In this document: piece by piece, positions 22,414 through 34,014 of the stretch
Layout of the letters: each line of letters begins with the position of its first letter
How positions within the stretch are numbered: position 1 is the first letter of the stretch
Source: Polytrichum commune
Lineage: Eukaryota; Streptophyta; Polytrichopsida; Polytrichales; Polytrichaceae
Length of the DNA stretch: 64,000 nt
Assembly: GCA_950295325.1 (NCBI GenBank)
Contig: OX485806.1
Span: forward strand, 17,918,001 to 17,982,000
Direction of reading: 5' to 3'
Translations under genes and position numbers: made by a program
Notes under the pieces: generated by a model
What the model was told of the DNA's origin: nothing
What the model saw: only the letters and a program-made list of their open reading frames with translations
The model's database searches: none

Positions 22414-23562
22414 TGTCGGGTAGAGAGGGTTCCGCCTTGGGAAAGCGCTGGGCTTCTGGCTGCAACTAGATTTTATCGGACCCGTCGAATCTTCTGATCT
22501 TCAATCGAATCTTCCGGTCTTCTAGTCTTCAATTTCTTCTAATCTTCAACCTCTTTCCCGTCGACCTATCCTGTTGCGGCTCTATATGGATAAAGGGTAA
22601 GGGTAGTGTGATAAGAAACCACGGGCTTCGGACGGGTAAAACGGGACGTCAGAACACGAGTTGACGTCCGAAAGATTGGCTCCTAAACTTTCAAACCCAC
22701 GGTGACCAGCAATCGCGCCTCACCAGTGGGAACGACAGAAAACAACCTTGTGGGTGATTAATCCCACTTCGTTGTCACAAACAACCTTGTGGGTCATTAA
22801 TCCCACTTCGTTGTCACACAGGAAACAAATTACGATGCAGAAATGAAATGCAACTAGCCTCCAAAACCGGCTTGGAATCACACACACAAGAAAAAGACAA
22901 CGTGCCACAAGCAACCACACATTCGAGTCTTGAAGCCTTCAATTCTTTAATCTGTCCGTCTTCTATGGTCGGTCGAAGTCTCAGCTCTTCCTTTAAGAAC
23001 CAACAGACTTCCCTCCACTCAAACAAGCACAAATCTTGATTGCTAACTTCCAAAACAACAAGTGAGATCTCTCATGAATCACAAATCCCTCGTATTTTAT
23101 TTCATATTCTTCTCAAAAACAACTCACACCGTGAGCTTCGAATCCACTTCTCTCTCTCTACCACTTCTCTCCCACAATAATCACATAACATCTTTCCTTC
23201 ACCACCTCTCCCTATCCATGCGAGAGACAAAGTTCTCTCTTATCCTCATCACATGGCTTCTAATCACCCATTGGTCCAAAGTAACTCAAGATAACTAAAA
23301 GACAAAAATAAACTATGAGTAAATAAAAAGATAATCTATTTCTATCATTTGGTAAAGGTAACTAAGAGTAACTATGAGTAAACATAAAGGTAAGCAACTT
23401 CTATCCACTTCTATCCTTAGGTAATGATAACAAAAATAAACTATGAGTAAATAAAAAAAGTAATCTACTTCTATTCTTTATTATTTTTCTCCAAGACCAA
23501 GAATCACAATGCAATATTAAATACGTACACATCTATATAGTGTACGTATTTACATCACGACA
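22414..23562. mobile_element. Probable solo LTR, about 1.15 kb
   Basis: The segment begins TGTCGGGTAGAGAGGG and ends ATCACGACA (TGTCG...CGACA termini). CCGT lies on both sides (22410-22413 and 23563-23566), or ACCGT if the terminal A is shared. It interrupts the end of the foldback arm. No primer site, polypurine tract or coding domain adjoins it, hence a solo LTR. It contains a 39-bp tandem duplication at about 22742-22819 (CAACCTTGTGGGT, ATTAATCCCACTTCGTTGTC). A chance match of the short target duplication cannot be excluded. Confidence 0.5.
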
Positions 23563-24400
23563 CCGTTTTCTTTTTTTGTGCTTGGATGCCCATTATCAAG
23601 ACAAACTTACTTTTCAGAATGTGCACCCATTTTATCGCCACTGAGCCAAGAATGAGCCTTCTGAGTTGTAGATGTTCATCCATTAGTTATTGATGTTAAA
23701 AACTAGGTTTGTGGTTAAGAAGGAGAATCATAACATTATTCAACAATGTGGGTCAGTTCCATGACCCTAGAATATGCCAATTATATTTTGTTGGCCCTCG
23801 AACAAACTAGAAATATTCATTTCCTATTCATATATTCATGTTGAACTTGTAAATTTGGGTGGAGTTGCACTCCCCGAATTATGTGCATGAATTATTGTTC
23901 ATCCCAAGAATATTTGTAGGAAACACTACTCATCCCAATAATATTCCTTGCACTTACTAGATAGAATAAACATCATTGACAATACCTAACACTACTCATA
24001 ATATTCTTACTATTCAAACCAACCTATTCACTATTTGTACCAATGTTAGTTTCTTCTTATTTTCTAAGTTTCTTCTCATGAAATAAATGAGGCGGAGGCC
24101 CATGTCATATGCTAACTATAGAACAACACACAACCATGCAACTGAATAATGGATACCAACATGGCAACACTTTTTTCTAGGGGAGTTCTATGGAGGCCAC
24201 GTTTCTCGGGCAACCTCAAACCTTTCAACAAGAAACTTGGGTTCCGGAGAACTCCAACTCGAGATTTATTACGATTTATTATTTTTTCTTTCATCATGTT
24301 TGCCGTACCAACTGTTGCCTAAACTAGCCTTGTCTTGGGCTGAAATTCTTGATCGACCAATGCACTTCTTCACCACAACCTAGACCAACCCTCAGTGTGA
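23563..24400. other. No gene recognised
   Basis: AT-rich sequence with no convincing open frame or repeat. Confidence 0.4.
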
Positions 24401-24660
24401 ACCTTTGGATGAAAGCTTGTCAACTCCAAATATCAACTCCCCCAAAAGCCTACTTGGCCCCCACTTAGGGGGTGGGGAAACATAACTCAACTCAAGTTAA
24501 GTTAGGTCCTAAAGTAAAAAATTTGTGAGGCCATCACCATCTCAATGCCATTTGATACTTACACACCCAATACCTACTTGCCACGTGTGGGCATCCACAC
24601 CAAACGAACACTTGAACCCACCAAAGCCCACCTCCTTCCTTCCTTCGTTATCTTAACCTA
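24400..24660. repeat. Isolated unit of the 320-bp array family
   Basis: 'TTTGGATGAAAGCTTGTC', 'AACTCCAAATATC', 'TTTGTGAGGCCATC' and 'CCACGTGTGGGCAT' occur in the same order as in the array at 8.8-12.7 kb. Confidence 0.7.
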
Positions 24661-24719
24661 TTACTTAACTCTTGGGTTACTCCTAACCCACACCCTTGGT
24701 TAACCTATCCTCGTCTACA

Positions 24720-26220
24720 TGTGATTAGCCGGCGGCCGCCGCCAACGCTACCGCGCTCCTCTCCTCCCAGCCGCAAGCTGCCATGACCCCCTCCTCTCCT
24801 CCATGAATCATCAACTGCGGCGCCAGGATTTGTGTTGTGTTTGTCTCTCATTTCACGGGCCAGCTTTAGATTCTATCTGCTCACCTGCCAAGTCAAAGGG
24901 GACCCAGCAGGTTTGTAATTCAATGAATCTTCTGTCTTAACTTAGGTGTTGCACATCATCTGCAACAGATCCAACCATGCGTGTACGTTACAGTGTGTTA
25001 TCAATCACTTGTCTCTTGGGTTCAATTGAATCGAAACTGGGTTAGGTGATTTGGTTGCTCCGAAAATGAGGAGAAGATCTCAACGATGTACGTTTTGTCA
25101 GATTTCTATCCACACTTAATAGATAGAGAGGTTTGTGATGATGTAGTTTGATGCGGTTTGAAGTTTGGGAGCCAACTGGATTGGGCATTGTTTTGTTTTG
25201 TTTGCTGGGTGGGAGATATTGAGTTTGCTGGTCTTAGGTATAGTGGGGGTATGTGATGGTGAGTTTGAAGTTTTGGATGTGATCCCACCCCTCTCTTTTT
25301 TTGGTTGCCTGTAAATGGAAAGAAAGGTTCTGTCGGTGTGGAAGGGCGAGGATGGTGGCGAGAAATGTGGGTGGTCGGTCTGTTGATATGGTGTCCGAAC
25401 TTGAGGTTTATGCTAAATTAATGAATAAGAGCATGGTTGGCATGTGTGAAGTTTGAAGGAAGTTGATTCGGTGGTTGAATATGAGTGAGTCGATTGGCTT
25501 ATGTGGCATGTGCATCATAGAGGTTGTTAGATGATTCTTATGATGTGTGGAGCTGCTGGTTGTTGGAGAGTTGCAAGAGGCGGTGGGTTCTTGAAACCGC
25601 TATTGAGTTAGTACCATACACGAGCACTCTAGACCTGTTTTAGTCATGGTAACCAAAAATAACTGAGCATGTCATTCATGGGTTGACATGGATGTTAGAA
25701 ACGGAAATAAGACTTCGAGCATAAGAGTTCTTGTTGTGAGCATAACATGATCATACACTCTCCATGCTTCTCTTTGCATCTTTACCTGTTGCCACGGTAA
25801 AGATGTTTTGAGAGCTGATGAGAGGTTGTGTAAGAGAGAATACATAAGCTATGTGAAGCTCCGAAAGGTTTATGCTCAATCAATATGTATAATTAACATG
25901 TGTGAAGGAAGCTTTGGTGGCTGAATGTCGATTGGTATATGGCAGGCATGTGCATAGAAGTTTGTAGATTTTCTGATGTATGGATCTGGTGGTTGTTCGG
26001 GAGTTAAGCAAGAGGCGGTGGGTTGGATCTTTGGGACTGTTCCTTGAATGCTGAAATCGCTATTTGTACCATAACCCTGACATCGCCATGGGGATATTTG
26101 TTGATGTTGTGCAGATTGATTGATTTATAAATTGATTGGTGGAGTTCGACCTCAGCGTGAGAGCTACGCGAAGAAGAAAGACCTGTTCATATAGGGAGGA
26201 CTAAGTCAACCGAGCAAAAG
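24720..26220. other. Upstream region of the LEA gene, with a diverged direct duplication
   Basis: A short GC-rich patch (24725-24800) is followed by plain sequence. A segment at about 25430-25620 ('GCATGTGTGAAG', 'GCAAGAGGCGGTGGGTT', 'GAAACCGCTATTGAG', 'GTACCATA') recurs diverged at about 25895-26080 in the same order. The promoter and any 5' untranslated exons of the LEA gene should lie here, but I could not place a transcription start. Confidence 0.45.
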
Positions 26221-27986
26221 ATGAGCAGATCGATGATGGTGGGAACTTCGAGGCGGTCGGTTGCATTGGTGCACCGTCTGATAGATGATGCTGTTTCTGC
26301 CGATTCCAGAATCATCATCAATTCGGTGATGGACCGATGTCGCTCTTTGCATTGGGGAACTATTACTGCTCGTGCCGACTGTTGCACATCGAACGTCTCT
26401 GTTGCCGATCCAAAGTAAGTGAGCTCTCATTCTTTATCGATCAGCTTTATGATAGCAATTTGGATACAGGAAAGTTACCAGTTTGGGATGTTGACTGCTG
26501 TCTGAATTTAAATGAATTCCGGATTGATGAGCACTTGGCTTTTGTGAAGAAGGTTTAATGTAGATAGATGCGCCTTATTTCGTTACTTTGTGCTGTTAGA
26601 TACCTTATACTACTTAGATTCACGAGTTTTGGATTTCTGTGCGTCTTCAAATGTATCTGAAGTGGTCAGGATAAAATTCAGAAAGTTTTGGAGCTAATCT
26701 TGAATTGTTATGAACTATCAAAGTGCATCAACATTTTTATCAATGGTGTAGGCCATAGTTGTTGAGAGCAAGCTACCAAACAGTGCACACTCTTTTCATT
26801 GAGGAATAATTGACAGTAGCTTAGGGCCACTTGACACCATGGCCACGGGCTGTGACCATGAAATTCTGATGGTCCTTGAAACTCATCCGAAGGCAGGACG
26901 ATGAAAATCTGGTCATAGGCCTTTGAGTGTATTGTGACATATGCGACCAGGATGCTCTCAACCTAATGCTAATGATTGTGCTCATGTAGGCCCTTCTACA
27001 CAATAAGTTATAACAAATCAAGGGTTTTGAGATCTCGAAGTGTCATATGGTCTACCGGTTTTGTGTTAGACCCAGCTCTTTGAGGTGGGTTCAATGCACA
27101 ATCCGGGAAACCATGAAACATGCCATGGAGGTTTTCCATTTATTAAAACTAGGCCATCAAGCTCCATTTTGAATGTGAAGTAAGGTGGTCTTTTCTTGGT
27201 ATTTTCTGCCAATGAGAGATCTTATATTGCAATTGTCATGGACCCTCAACTCCAGTATAAAGTGCCCTTTAAACAGCACCGGTGATGAAATTAGGTTCCT
27301 GAACTATGTGGAGATTGTGCATTAAACCACACTAATAAGTCTCTGTGCCTGTATGATTTCCCATTGGTTGTTTTCATACAAAACCAATAATTTCTTGCCA
27401 CTTCTGATGCATGATCAGAGGTAGTGTTTGAAACTAACTGAAGTTGAGCACCCTAGTTCGTGAGGTTCAATGAGAGTTGTACTCATTTTAGCACCTCTTG
27501 GCATGCCAAAACGAGTGATACTCAATGAAGCAATATAGAACGTTCTTTGTTCAAACCTCCACACTACTACCTCTAAGCATGCACTGAAACCTACCAAACA
27601 TGGAAGGTGTTGTATGGAAACAACCAACTCCCAATCAGAAGTCATGTTGAGTTAGAGGATAATTCTAATAATGATTTCAAGATGTGCTGACAGACTGGCT
27701 TGTTGTTTGCCTTGACAGTGATGGTGGCGTGAGAGGGATGAGCACACATGCAAACAAGGAAGAGACTGTGAATAGTGCAGCTGAGAACGAAGAGAAGCAG
27801 CTAAGGCAAAGCAAGCAATGGTGGATGCCAGATCCAGAAACTGGAGATTGGGTGCCTGAGGGGACACGGGGAATTAAAATACCGGCACGTCAATCTCACA
27901 TCCGCACCCAGACTACTGCAGTTGAAGATAAAAGGTGGTGGACATCCATGGAGGAGCTTCCGGACATGGATAGGGGTAACAAATAG
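26221..27986 (+). CDS. LEA_3 / SAG21-type late-embryogenesis-abundant protein, two exons
   Basis: Exon 1 is 26221-26414 and exon 2 is 27719-27986. The donor AAA|GTAAGT and acceptor TTGACAG|T join in phase to give 153 residues. Exon 2 carries the LEA_3 (PF03242) hallmark WWMPDPETGDWVPEG. In this family a W-x-PDP-x-TG-x-x-x-PE core follows an N-terminal organelle presequence. The N-terminus here (MSRSMMVGTSRRS, further Arg, few acidic residues) looks like a mitochondrial targeting peptide, as reported for SAG21/LEA5. A second Trp pair and MEELPDMD close the protein. Family members are small, hydrophilic, stress- and senescence-induced proteins without enzymatic activity. The usual C-terminal AELR motif is replaced by the MEEL segment. 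The 1.3-kb intron holds a Tourist MITE. The splice model is inferred from sequence only. Confidence 0.8.
26821..27271. mobile_element. Diverged Tourist-like MITE in the LEA intron
   Basis: 26824-27268 begins GGGCCACTTGACACC and ends AAAGTGCCCT, with TTA at 26821-26823 and 27269-27271. Internal phrases (CTACCGGTTTTGTGTTAGACC, ATGAAACATG, CTGCCAATGAGAG) match the copies at 3104 and 55641. It is the oldest of the three by visible divergence. Confidence 0.75.
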
Positions 27987-27989
27987 GTC

Positions 27990-29490
27990 AATTTAAGGAT
28001 TTCACATGTAGTGTTATTAGGTTAGGATATCAAAACGCAGGAAAGCAAAACTATCTATGAACTAATTCAGTAAACAGAGGATTATTTTTTGGAAAATGCT
28101 AGGGGATACCTTGTTTGGGATCCTTATCATCATTTCAGTCAGACAGGTAATTGGAAAAATGTAGCTGCACTCATTGCAGACTGCAGGATTACATGAAGTC
28201 CCACTTCCAGGTGCTGGAACAGCGGTAAATCAGAAGTTCTGAAGCATTTTGAAACAGAAGTTTGGAAGCAATTTGAATCTCCCGAGATATTTTCAGGTTA
28301 CCAGACCAGGGTGATGTTTCTGATGTGAACACTGCGAAGCATAAGTGGAGAAAACAAGTCTTGCCTATGCATGTCAGGCACAACTTCAGAAATTTGAAAT
28401 AGTCTATTTGAAGCTTGAAGAATAGCTCCCCCCTCCATTCACTGGTAACCACATTAGGGTAAGTGGTGACAAACTTTTGATCTAGTACTAATCAATCCTG
28501 TCCAATTACTCCACCAATCTGTACACATTGTAATGGGCATGCTTCTCCAAATCTGCATTATCCTCTTGAATGTCATGTGCTCATGATTATCTTGTAGGAA
28601 GTGAACTTCATATCCGCTGTAACGTCTTGTGTACATCTTGGTTCAGAAGAGATGATTACAGTATTCCAGGAGATCAAAGGCATGTTTCAAAGGTCAGTTC
28701 CAAAATTAACGTCATTTCAAGGAACAAGGTAAAAATCAATGCTTGCGGTGTTATTGAGTGTTCAGTTGTAACAAAAGCTATTCCTGAAAAGGTTGTTTCT
28801 AACATATAGCCAGTTAGAGTGCAAGGTGGTCAAAGTGTATTGTTTCAGGAACTGTCCAATACGTCCAATACTCTGGAGTTTATATCTTGTGCTGTCCTTC
28901 AAAGTCACCTCCAAATTCCCTTAAGATATACTTTGAACAGTTTGAATACAATATGTCAATCCAGCACATCATTCTTGCTTGATCCTGCTGTAATCCGTTA
29001 CAGTGTACAAAATCCGTCTCAATAGATAATCGCTTTGGAAACCAAAATTACTGTGAAATACTCTGGATGGCAACCATCTTTTGATTTCCAACAATTCAAA
29101 AACAGACCTTATGTACAATTTCTTGATAAGTCAATGTAACTTTGACTCTGAAATCTACGAAGTATTTACCTCGTTGCTGCCAACACCAGTGGTACAAACT
29201 GAAAACCCGTTGAAATTCTATTTTACGATTTGTATCACAACCCTCCAGAATCTTCACCATGAATCTAATTTTCAAAACAATCCCCGATTATATATACTTG
29301 CTCAAATTTGTTCCTACCGCTGCCAAGGTTTTTGTGATTCCGAAATTTTCTAGACTTAGGGAGGAACATTCTCTGCCGACGCCTCAAGCTGCCTCTTCGC
29401 ACTCCTTGATTGGCGTCCTCTGTACAAGGTCCCTTGACTTCTACAGATTATTATTACAATATGGGTACTAGTCTGAGTAGGATACTAACC
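27990..29490. other. Intergenic between the LEA and peptidase genes; no further gene recognised
   Basis: Open frames of 70-90 codons occur on the plus strand (28570-29350) without family resemblance. Both flanking genes end here (convergent), so their 3' untranslated regions probably occupy parts of it. Confidence 0.4.
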
Positions 29491-29492
29491 AA

Positions 29493-31142
29493 TCAACAAG
29501 AGTAATGCCCACTGCTGAGAACTTTGAGGCTTTCGTATTCATCGCCCTTGGCAACACCTTCGTCGACATAACAAAGTTGGTATTCTGCCTTCTTGAGGGT
29601 ATGAAGCCCCCTCTTCAATAGTTTCTGCCACCCACGCCTCTCCCTCAAGGCTTTCACCAAGTCTGCTGTTCTCTGGGACGGATCCAACACAAGAAGGAAA
29701 ACCTCCTCGGACAAACCCAATCGCCGCCGTCGTTCAACACCCACAATTGTTCGTGAGTGGCCCTCGTGCTGGAAATATAGTGGCGAGCGTTTGCTAAGAG
29801 TAATTGGTTGCCGAAGCCGGTCCAACGCACTCGTAAACGACGAGTTTCGATTCATTGATGATGTTGTTGTTTTCTCCATGAAGTAGTTCCACACCCAATC
29901 GACCATCTGCTGGTGCTTGTTCATCACCTCTTTACCCTCACCTTTCCCATTCCCAACACCCCCAAAGTTGACAGCACTATAACCCTCAGCCATCACTCGG
30001 TCTTGCTTATTTGCGCTGTTTCGGAGCCCTATCATACACGAGACACACAGATCGTTATTCCTCATATTTGCATGGCAGTACCTCGTTCCCTGAATAGGAA
30101 ACTCTCCACAAACTGTACACTCCCCTTCCTCTGATTCCACGGGCGAGGGTTGCCTTGACGGCCCTGAGCCTGACTCGGGGATTTGCAATGCATAGCAGCT
30201 AGTGGTGCTTCCTGAGGCAATCTTCTGAGCTACCATCATCTCCTTACCTGGCTTTCCAAACGCTTGAAAATCGACGATCCTTGCATACATGCCGAACGAA
30301 CGCAACAAGGCCGCGCACTCGGTCGTGCCAATCCATTTCTGCGTCCCGTCAATTTCCCAATCAAAATATTCTGCACCTGGTGTATCAAACCCTTTTGCCC
30401 ATGCGATTTCTAACCATCTCTGCAATGCAAGAATGTCTGGCACGAACCCACAACCCCCAAACAACACATTCTTTGCCTCCGGGTTTTGCATGAGCAAATG
30501 GGAGGATAACATCTGAATGTTCCTCCACCCACAGCCCCATCCCAGATCTTCCTGGTGGCGGCTCTCAAAGTGCTCCACGTAGCCCGAGAGCACGACGGTC
30601 GAAAATCCTCCTCCCTTTAAATCAGCTTCCAGACATTTCTGCAGGAGCCGGATCACGCCTTCTTTCACTGGGAACACTGTCTCGCGAACTTGGCACCCTA
30701 CCAAGGATTTCACATTCTCCTCCAAGGTTTTCCCACGAAGGCATTTGTTCAGTTGCCACTCGCTTGGCTGGCCCTCTGAGTGGCGCGCCCTTTTGCTTAA
30801 ACTCCTGTCGCAGCTTTGTGCAAGATTGCTCGCAGCCTCTTCCAGGGCTAACCTGTGCTGCAAGCAGTGTGAATCCCATTCGTGGATTGGCACATCCTGG
30901 TTGCAACCCCGGTCACAACTCACAAAGTCTAGGAAAACCCCGTCTTCCTCAAAGTGGGGATCCTTGTCTAAATCAGAGCTGCAGCCCAGTGGGTCGCTCA
31001 TTGAGGCAATCCGCTGGGCCATGGCCATGTCCCTGGCCGCTTCCTCCTCATCGAGATGGCTGTTCACATGAAGGTCAAGGAGTACCAGGGGCACGATGCA
31101 ATTACAAAGAGGGCACTTATCCTTCTTCTCAGGTTCTTCCAT
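29493..31142 (-). CDS. Peptidase C78 family, ZUFSP/ZUP1-like zinc-finger ubiquitin peptidase
   Basis: Intronless, 549 residues from ATG 31142; the frame extends two codons further up but only to a TTG. Two N-terminal C2H2 fingers (C10/C13/H25/H29; C76/C80/H92/H96) precede a C78 papain-like domain. It has GWGCGWRN with nucleophile C204, GHSRTIVG with H462, and LVLDPS with D487. Animal ZUFSP/ZUP1 uses this triad to cut K63-linked ubiquitin chains in genome maintenance; the related UFSPs process UFM1. The Cys-His spacing is about 258 residues, far larger than the roughly 130 I recall for human ZUFSP. The excess includes a Cys-rich segment (C342, C345, C356, C366, C369) resembling a ZZ finger (CTVCGEFPIQGTRY...DLCVSC). 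Substrate choice (ubiquitin or UFM1) cannot be settled from sequence. The 5' flank is a tandem repeat containing copies of the start region. Confidence 0.9.
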   Translation of the reverse strand: MEEPEKKDKCPLCNCIVPLVLLDLHVNSHLDEEEAARDMAMAQRIASMSDPLGCSSDLDKDPHFEEDGVFLDFVSCDRGCNQDVPIHEWDSHCLQHRLALEEAASNLAQSCDRSLSKRARHSEGQPSEWQLNKCLRGKTLEENVKSLVGCQVRETVFPVKEGVIRLLQKCLEADLKGGGFSTVVLSGYVEHFESRHQEDLGWGCGWRNIQMLSSHLLMQNPEAKNVLFGGCGFVPDILALQRWLEIAWAKGFDTPGAEYFDWEIDGTQKWIGTTECAALLRSFGMYARIVDFQAFGKPGKEMMVAQKIASGSTTSCYALQIPESGSGPSRQPSPVESEEGECTVCGEFPIQGTRYCHANMRNNDLCVSCMIGLRNSANKQDRVMAEGYSAVNFGGVGNGKGEGKEVMNKHQQMVDWVWNYFMEKTTTSSMNRNSSFTSALDRLRQPITLSKRSPLYFQHEGHSRTIVGVERRRRLGLSEEVFLLVLDPSQRTADLVKALRERRGWQKLLKRGLHTLKKAEYQLCYVDEGVAKGDEYESLKVLSSGHYSC

Positions 31143-31800
31143 GGACAATGTATCAAACTGTTTGCCCTTACACCCTAAACCCTACAAAGGGGGCACTTAT
31201 CCTTCTTCTCAGGATCTTAAACATACAATATTTCAAACTCTTTGCCTTTAAACCCTCAATTTACAGAGGGACAGTTATCTTTCCTCTCAGGTCTCTCATA
31301 GAGAGAATATATCAAGTTCTTTGCCCTTGAACCCTGTACCCTACACAAGGGGCACCTTATCCTTCTTCTCAGGCTCCCGTGGAGAATTATATCAAATTCT
31401 TTGCCTTTAAACCCTAAACCCTATAAAGGGGCACTAATTTGTCTTCTCAGGTTCTTCCATGAGAACTTGATAAATTCTTTGCCCTAAAACACTAAACCCT
31501 AGAAAGGGGGCACTTATCCTTCTTCTCAGGCTCTTCCATGGAGAATACATGAATATCTTTACTTTCAAACCCTCAAACTTCAAAGGGGGACCTTCTCAGG
31601 TTTTACCATGGAGAGAATAAAACAAATTCCTTGTCCTTGAACACTGAACCCACAAAGAGAGCACTTCTCCTTCTTTTCAGGTCCTTCATGCAGAGAATAT
31701 TATCCACTTCTTCGCCCTTAACCCCTAAACTCTACAAAGGTTTCATCCTTCTTGTCAGGATCTCCCATGAAGAAGGGATCAAATTCGTTGCCGTTAAACC
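31085..31800. repeat. About nine tandem ~80-bp units amplifying the peptidase start region
   Basis: The minus-strand phrase CCTGAGAAGAAGGATAAGTG, with its CCATGGAAGAA start context, is the true first coding segment (31100-31142). It recurs in decayed form about every 80 bp (CCTGAGAA near 31208, 31286, 31367, 31446, 31525, 31592, 31675, 31755). Each unit also carries a telo-box-like AAACCCTAAACCC. Several upstream copies keep an ATG in good context (near 31455, 31540, 31605) but are followed by divergent, mostly closed frames. They are candidate upstream ORFs or regulatory telo-boxes of the peptidase gene. Confidence 0.85.
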
Positions 31801-32320
31801 CTAAACCTTACCCTGCAGCAAGTGTTATCCATGCATGTCTACATTGAAGTGAGACGCACCTGCACCCAATTTCAACACCAAGGATCGATATGAGAGGTGA
31901 GGAACAGAATTATGGGCAGAGATTTATGCCTTTCAAACAAACCATGGAAACGTAGCCATGATGTCACTTGCAGCAGAAGAAAGAATTTGATTTGCTAAGA
32001 TACCACTAGAATTATCATTACCTCAACCATAATCTCAAACAATGTCATTGACTTTAATAAGTCCATATTCAAAACGCTCTGAATTCAAAGTTGGACGCTT
32101 CTGCGCCTACAAATATGGCAATGCTCCAAAAATGGCAACGCTGTGAAACTTTCATGAAAAACGATTCTAATTGATAGAACCTACCAACCACTCTAATCTT
32201 CGAAGAAAAAATTTCTACATCAGCAAAGCGGCAAGTGGATTCTGCAAACACATGATGGAAGACACTGACCATAGGAGGAGGAAAGAAAGGAGTTATAAAC
32301 AACATAACCAATTCAAAGTC
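31801..32320. other. No gene recognised
   Basis: Only short overlapping frames on opposite strands; no repeat partner noted except the start of the following tandem region. Confidence 0.4.
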
Positions 32321-33110
32321 ACATGGCCAACACATCACAACTTCGAGCTGGTTGTGATCATTCAGAATAAGGAGAAATGAGTAGGAAATTTATAAAACAG
32401 AGAGTCAAATGTGTAGGTTGAATAGCAACAAAAGTAAGGCCTTACGAAGATTTGTTATTTTGTAAGGCCTAAACCAAACTTATTGGTGACAGATTTCGAG
32501 TACGAGGATACCACAAAGTTCTTCAGGGATAATACACTCCATGCAGGAGGCACACCAAGGATGACCAATTCATGGTTACATGGCCAGCACATCACAACTT
32601 CGAGCTGGAACACTCAAATATTCTAACACCTTCCAGATGGTGGTGGTAATTCAGGATAAGAGAAATGAATAAGTGATAAAATTAAAAAGAAAAGGTCAAA
32701 TGTGGAGGTCGAATTGCAACAAAAGAATGGCCTCAGAAACCAAACCTTAAAACCCTTACTGGTTGCAAATATTGGGTAAAAAGACACCAGAAAGTTCTTT
32801 AGGGATGGTGGACTCCATGCCAAACATTCACGGACAAAAATGACAAATTCAAAGTGACAGTTGCTAGCAAATCACCACTTCGAACTGGAATAGTGATTTC
32901 CTTCGAGCTGGTGGTGACCATTTGTGATTAAGAGAAATAAGTAGGAAATCTCACACAAAGGTCGAATGTGGAGGTTGCCTAGCAAAAAATGATGGTCTCA
33001 AGAACCAAACGTTAAACCCTAATTGGTGGCAAATTTAGGGTACAAAGACACCACAAAGTTCTATACGGATGATACACTCCATGCCAAATCATTCACGGAC
33101 ACAAAATTCA
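32320..33110. repeat. Three degenerate tandem units of about 250-290 bp
   Basis: 'GGTCAAATGTGGAGGTCGAAT' variants lie near 32406, 32693 and 32948. Each is followed by 'AGCAACAAAAG', 'ACACCACAAAGTTCTT' and 'GATACACTCCATGC'. The unit also includes 'ACATCACAACTTCGAGCTGG'. Confidence 0.7.
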
Positions 33111-33618
33111 CAAAAGCACGAAGATGGATAAACTCATCCACAGACTTAAGCCTCAAATCCCCCAAAATTGCTGCCAAAAAGAGTAGCCGAAGGATAGAGA
33201 GTTTCTTATCTAAGAAAGCGATTGGAAATGTTTCGGCAGCATGGACCCAATCTCCTAACCTGATCCTCTCCTTTTTTCTGAAATGCCCACAAATTTTCAC
33301 ATCTTCAAACAAACTCCCCCCCCTCGCCCAACTCTACTTCTCCCCCCAACCCTGTCACCGAATACAAATTCTCTTCGTAGACAATTCAGACGTTGTGTTA
33401 TGAATAGAGCAATGCCAAATCATGTTGCATTGCAAATGCGAGAACAACAGATTCAAAATCTTTGGACTGCTCACATTTCCAAGCTAGTACATCCTTCGAG
33501 AGGATTTGAACAAGGGTGCTTACCGAAGTGAGTAAATGTGTGTCCAGAGCGCTGGATGCATGGCAGGCTTCCGAAGCGCATCATTTCAAGAGCTTTGCAA
33601 TTGTCCTTCGCACCGTGT

Positions 33619-33661
33619 GTCATCATCATCATCATCATCATTATCATCATCATCATCATCG
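33619..33661. repeat. (CAT)n microsatellite
   Basis: Fourteen ATC-type triplets with one interruption (CATTATCAT). They generate artificial poly-Ile and poly-Met frames on the two strands. Confidence 0.95.
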
Positions 33662-34014
33662 TTAAAGAAGCAGGAAAGGAGCATTTCGTCATAACCGTCG
33701 CGGTTGGTTCATCCACAAGAGTCACGTCTGTCCATTTGGTGCAAGAATTGGCTGGCTGGTGGCACATGTGGATTTTGAACCGGCCGCTCATCAAAGTTAA
33801 CTGTATGTGGCTCTTCTAAGCATCCACGTAGAGATACTGCACTACACACTATTTGTGAAGGGCCTAAACTAGATGCCTAGAGGTCTCAAAGTGTCATGCT
33901 CGCTAATTGCCAATATGGTTCCATTTGTCGACCACTGTAACGTCTTCAAGTGGGAAAATATCTACATTATGATATTTAGAGTAGCACACTGGGATACGTT
34001 AGATGATAGTCTTA

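Noticed and set aside
30745-31330. Plus-strand frames of 108 and 188 codons
   Set aside because: Antisense to the peptidase gene and its upstream repeats; no domain, no splice sites.
31085-31800. CCCTAAACCCT motifs as an interstitial telomere
   Set aside because: The motif occurs once per 80-bp unit and not as a contiguous seven-base array; better explained as telo-box-like parts of the amplified start region.
33471-33819. Frames with poly-Met or poly-Ile
   Set aside because: Produced by the (CAT)n microsatellite.
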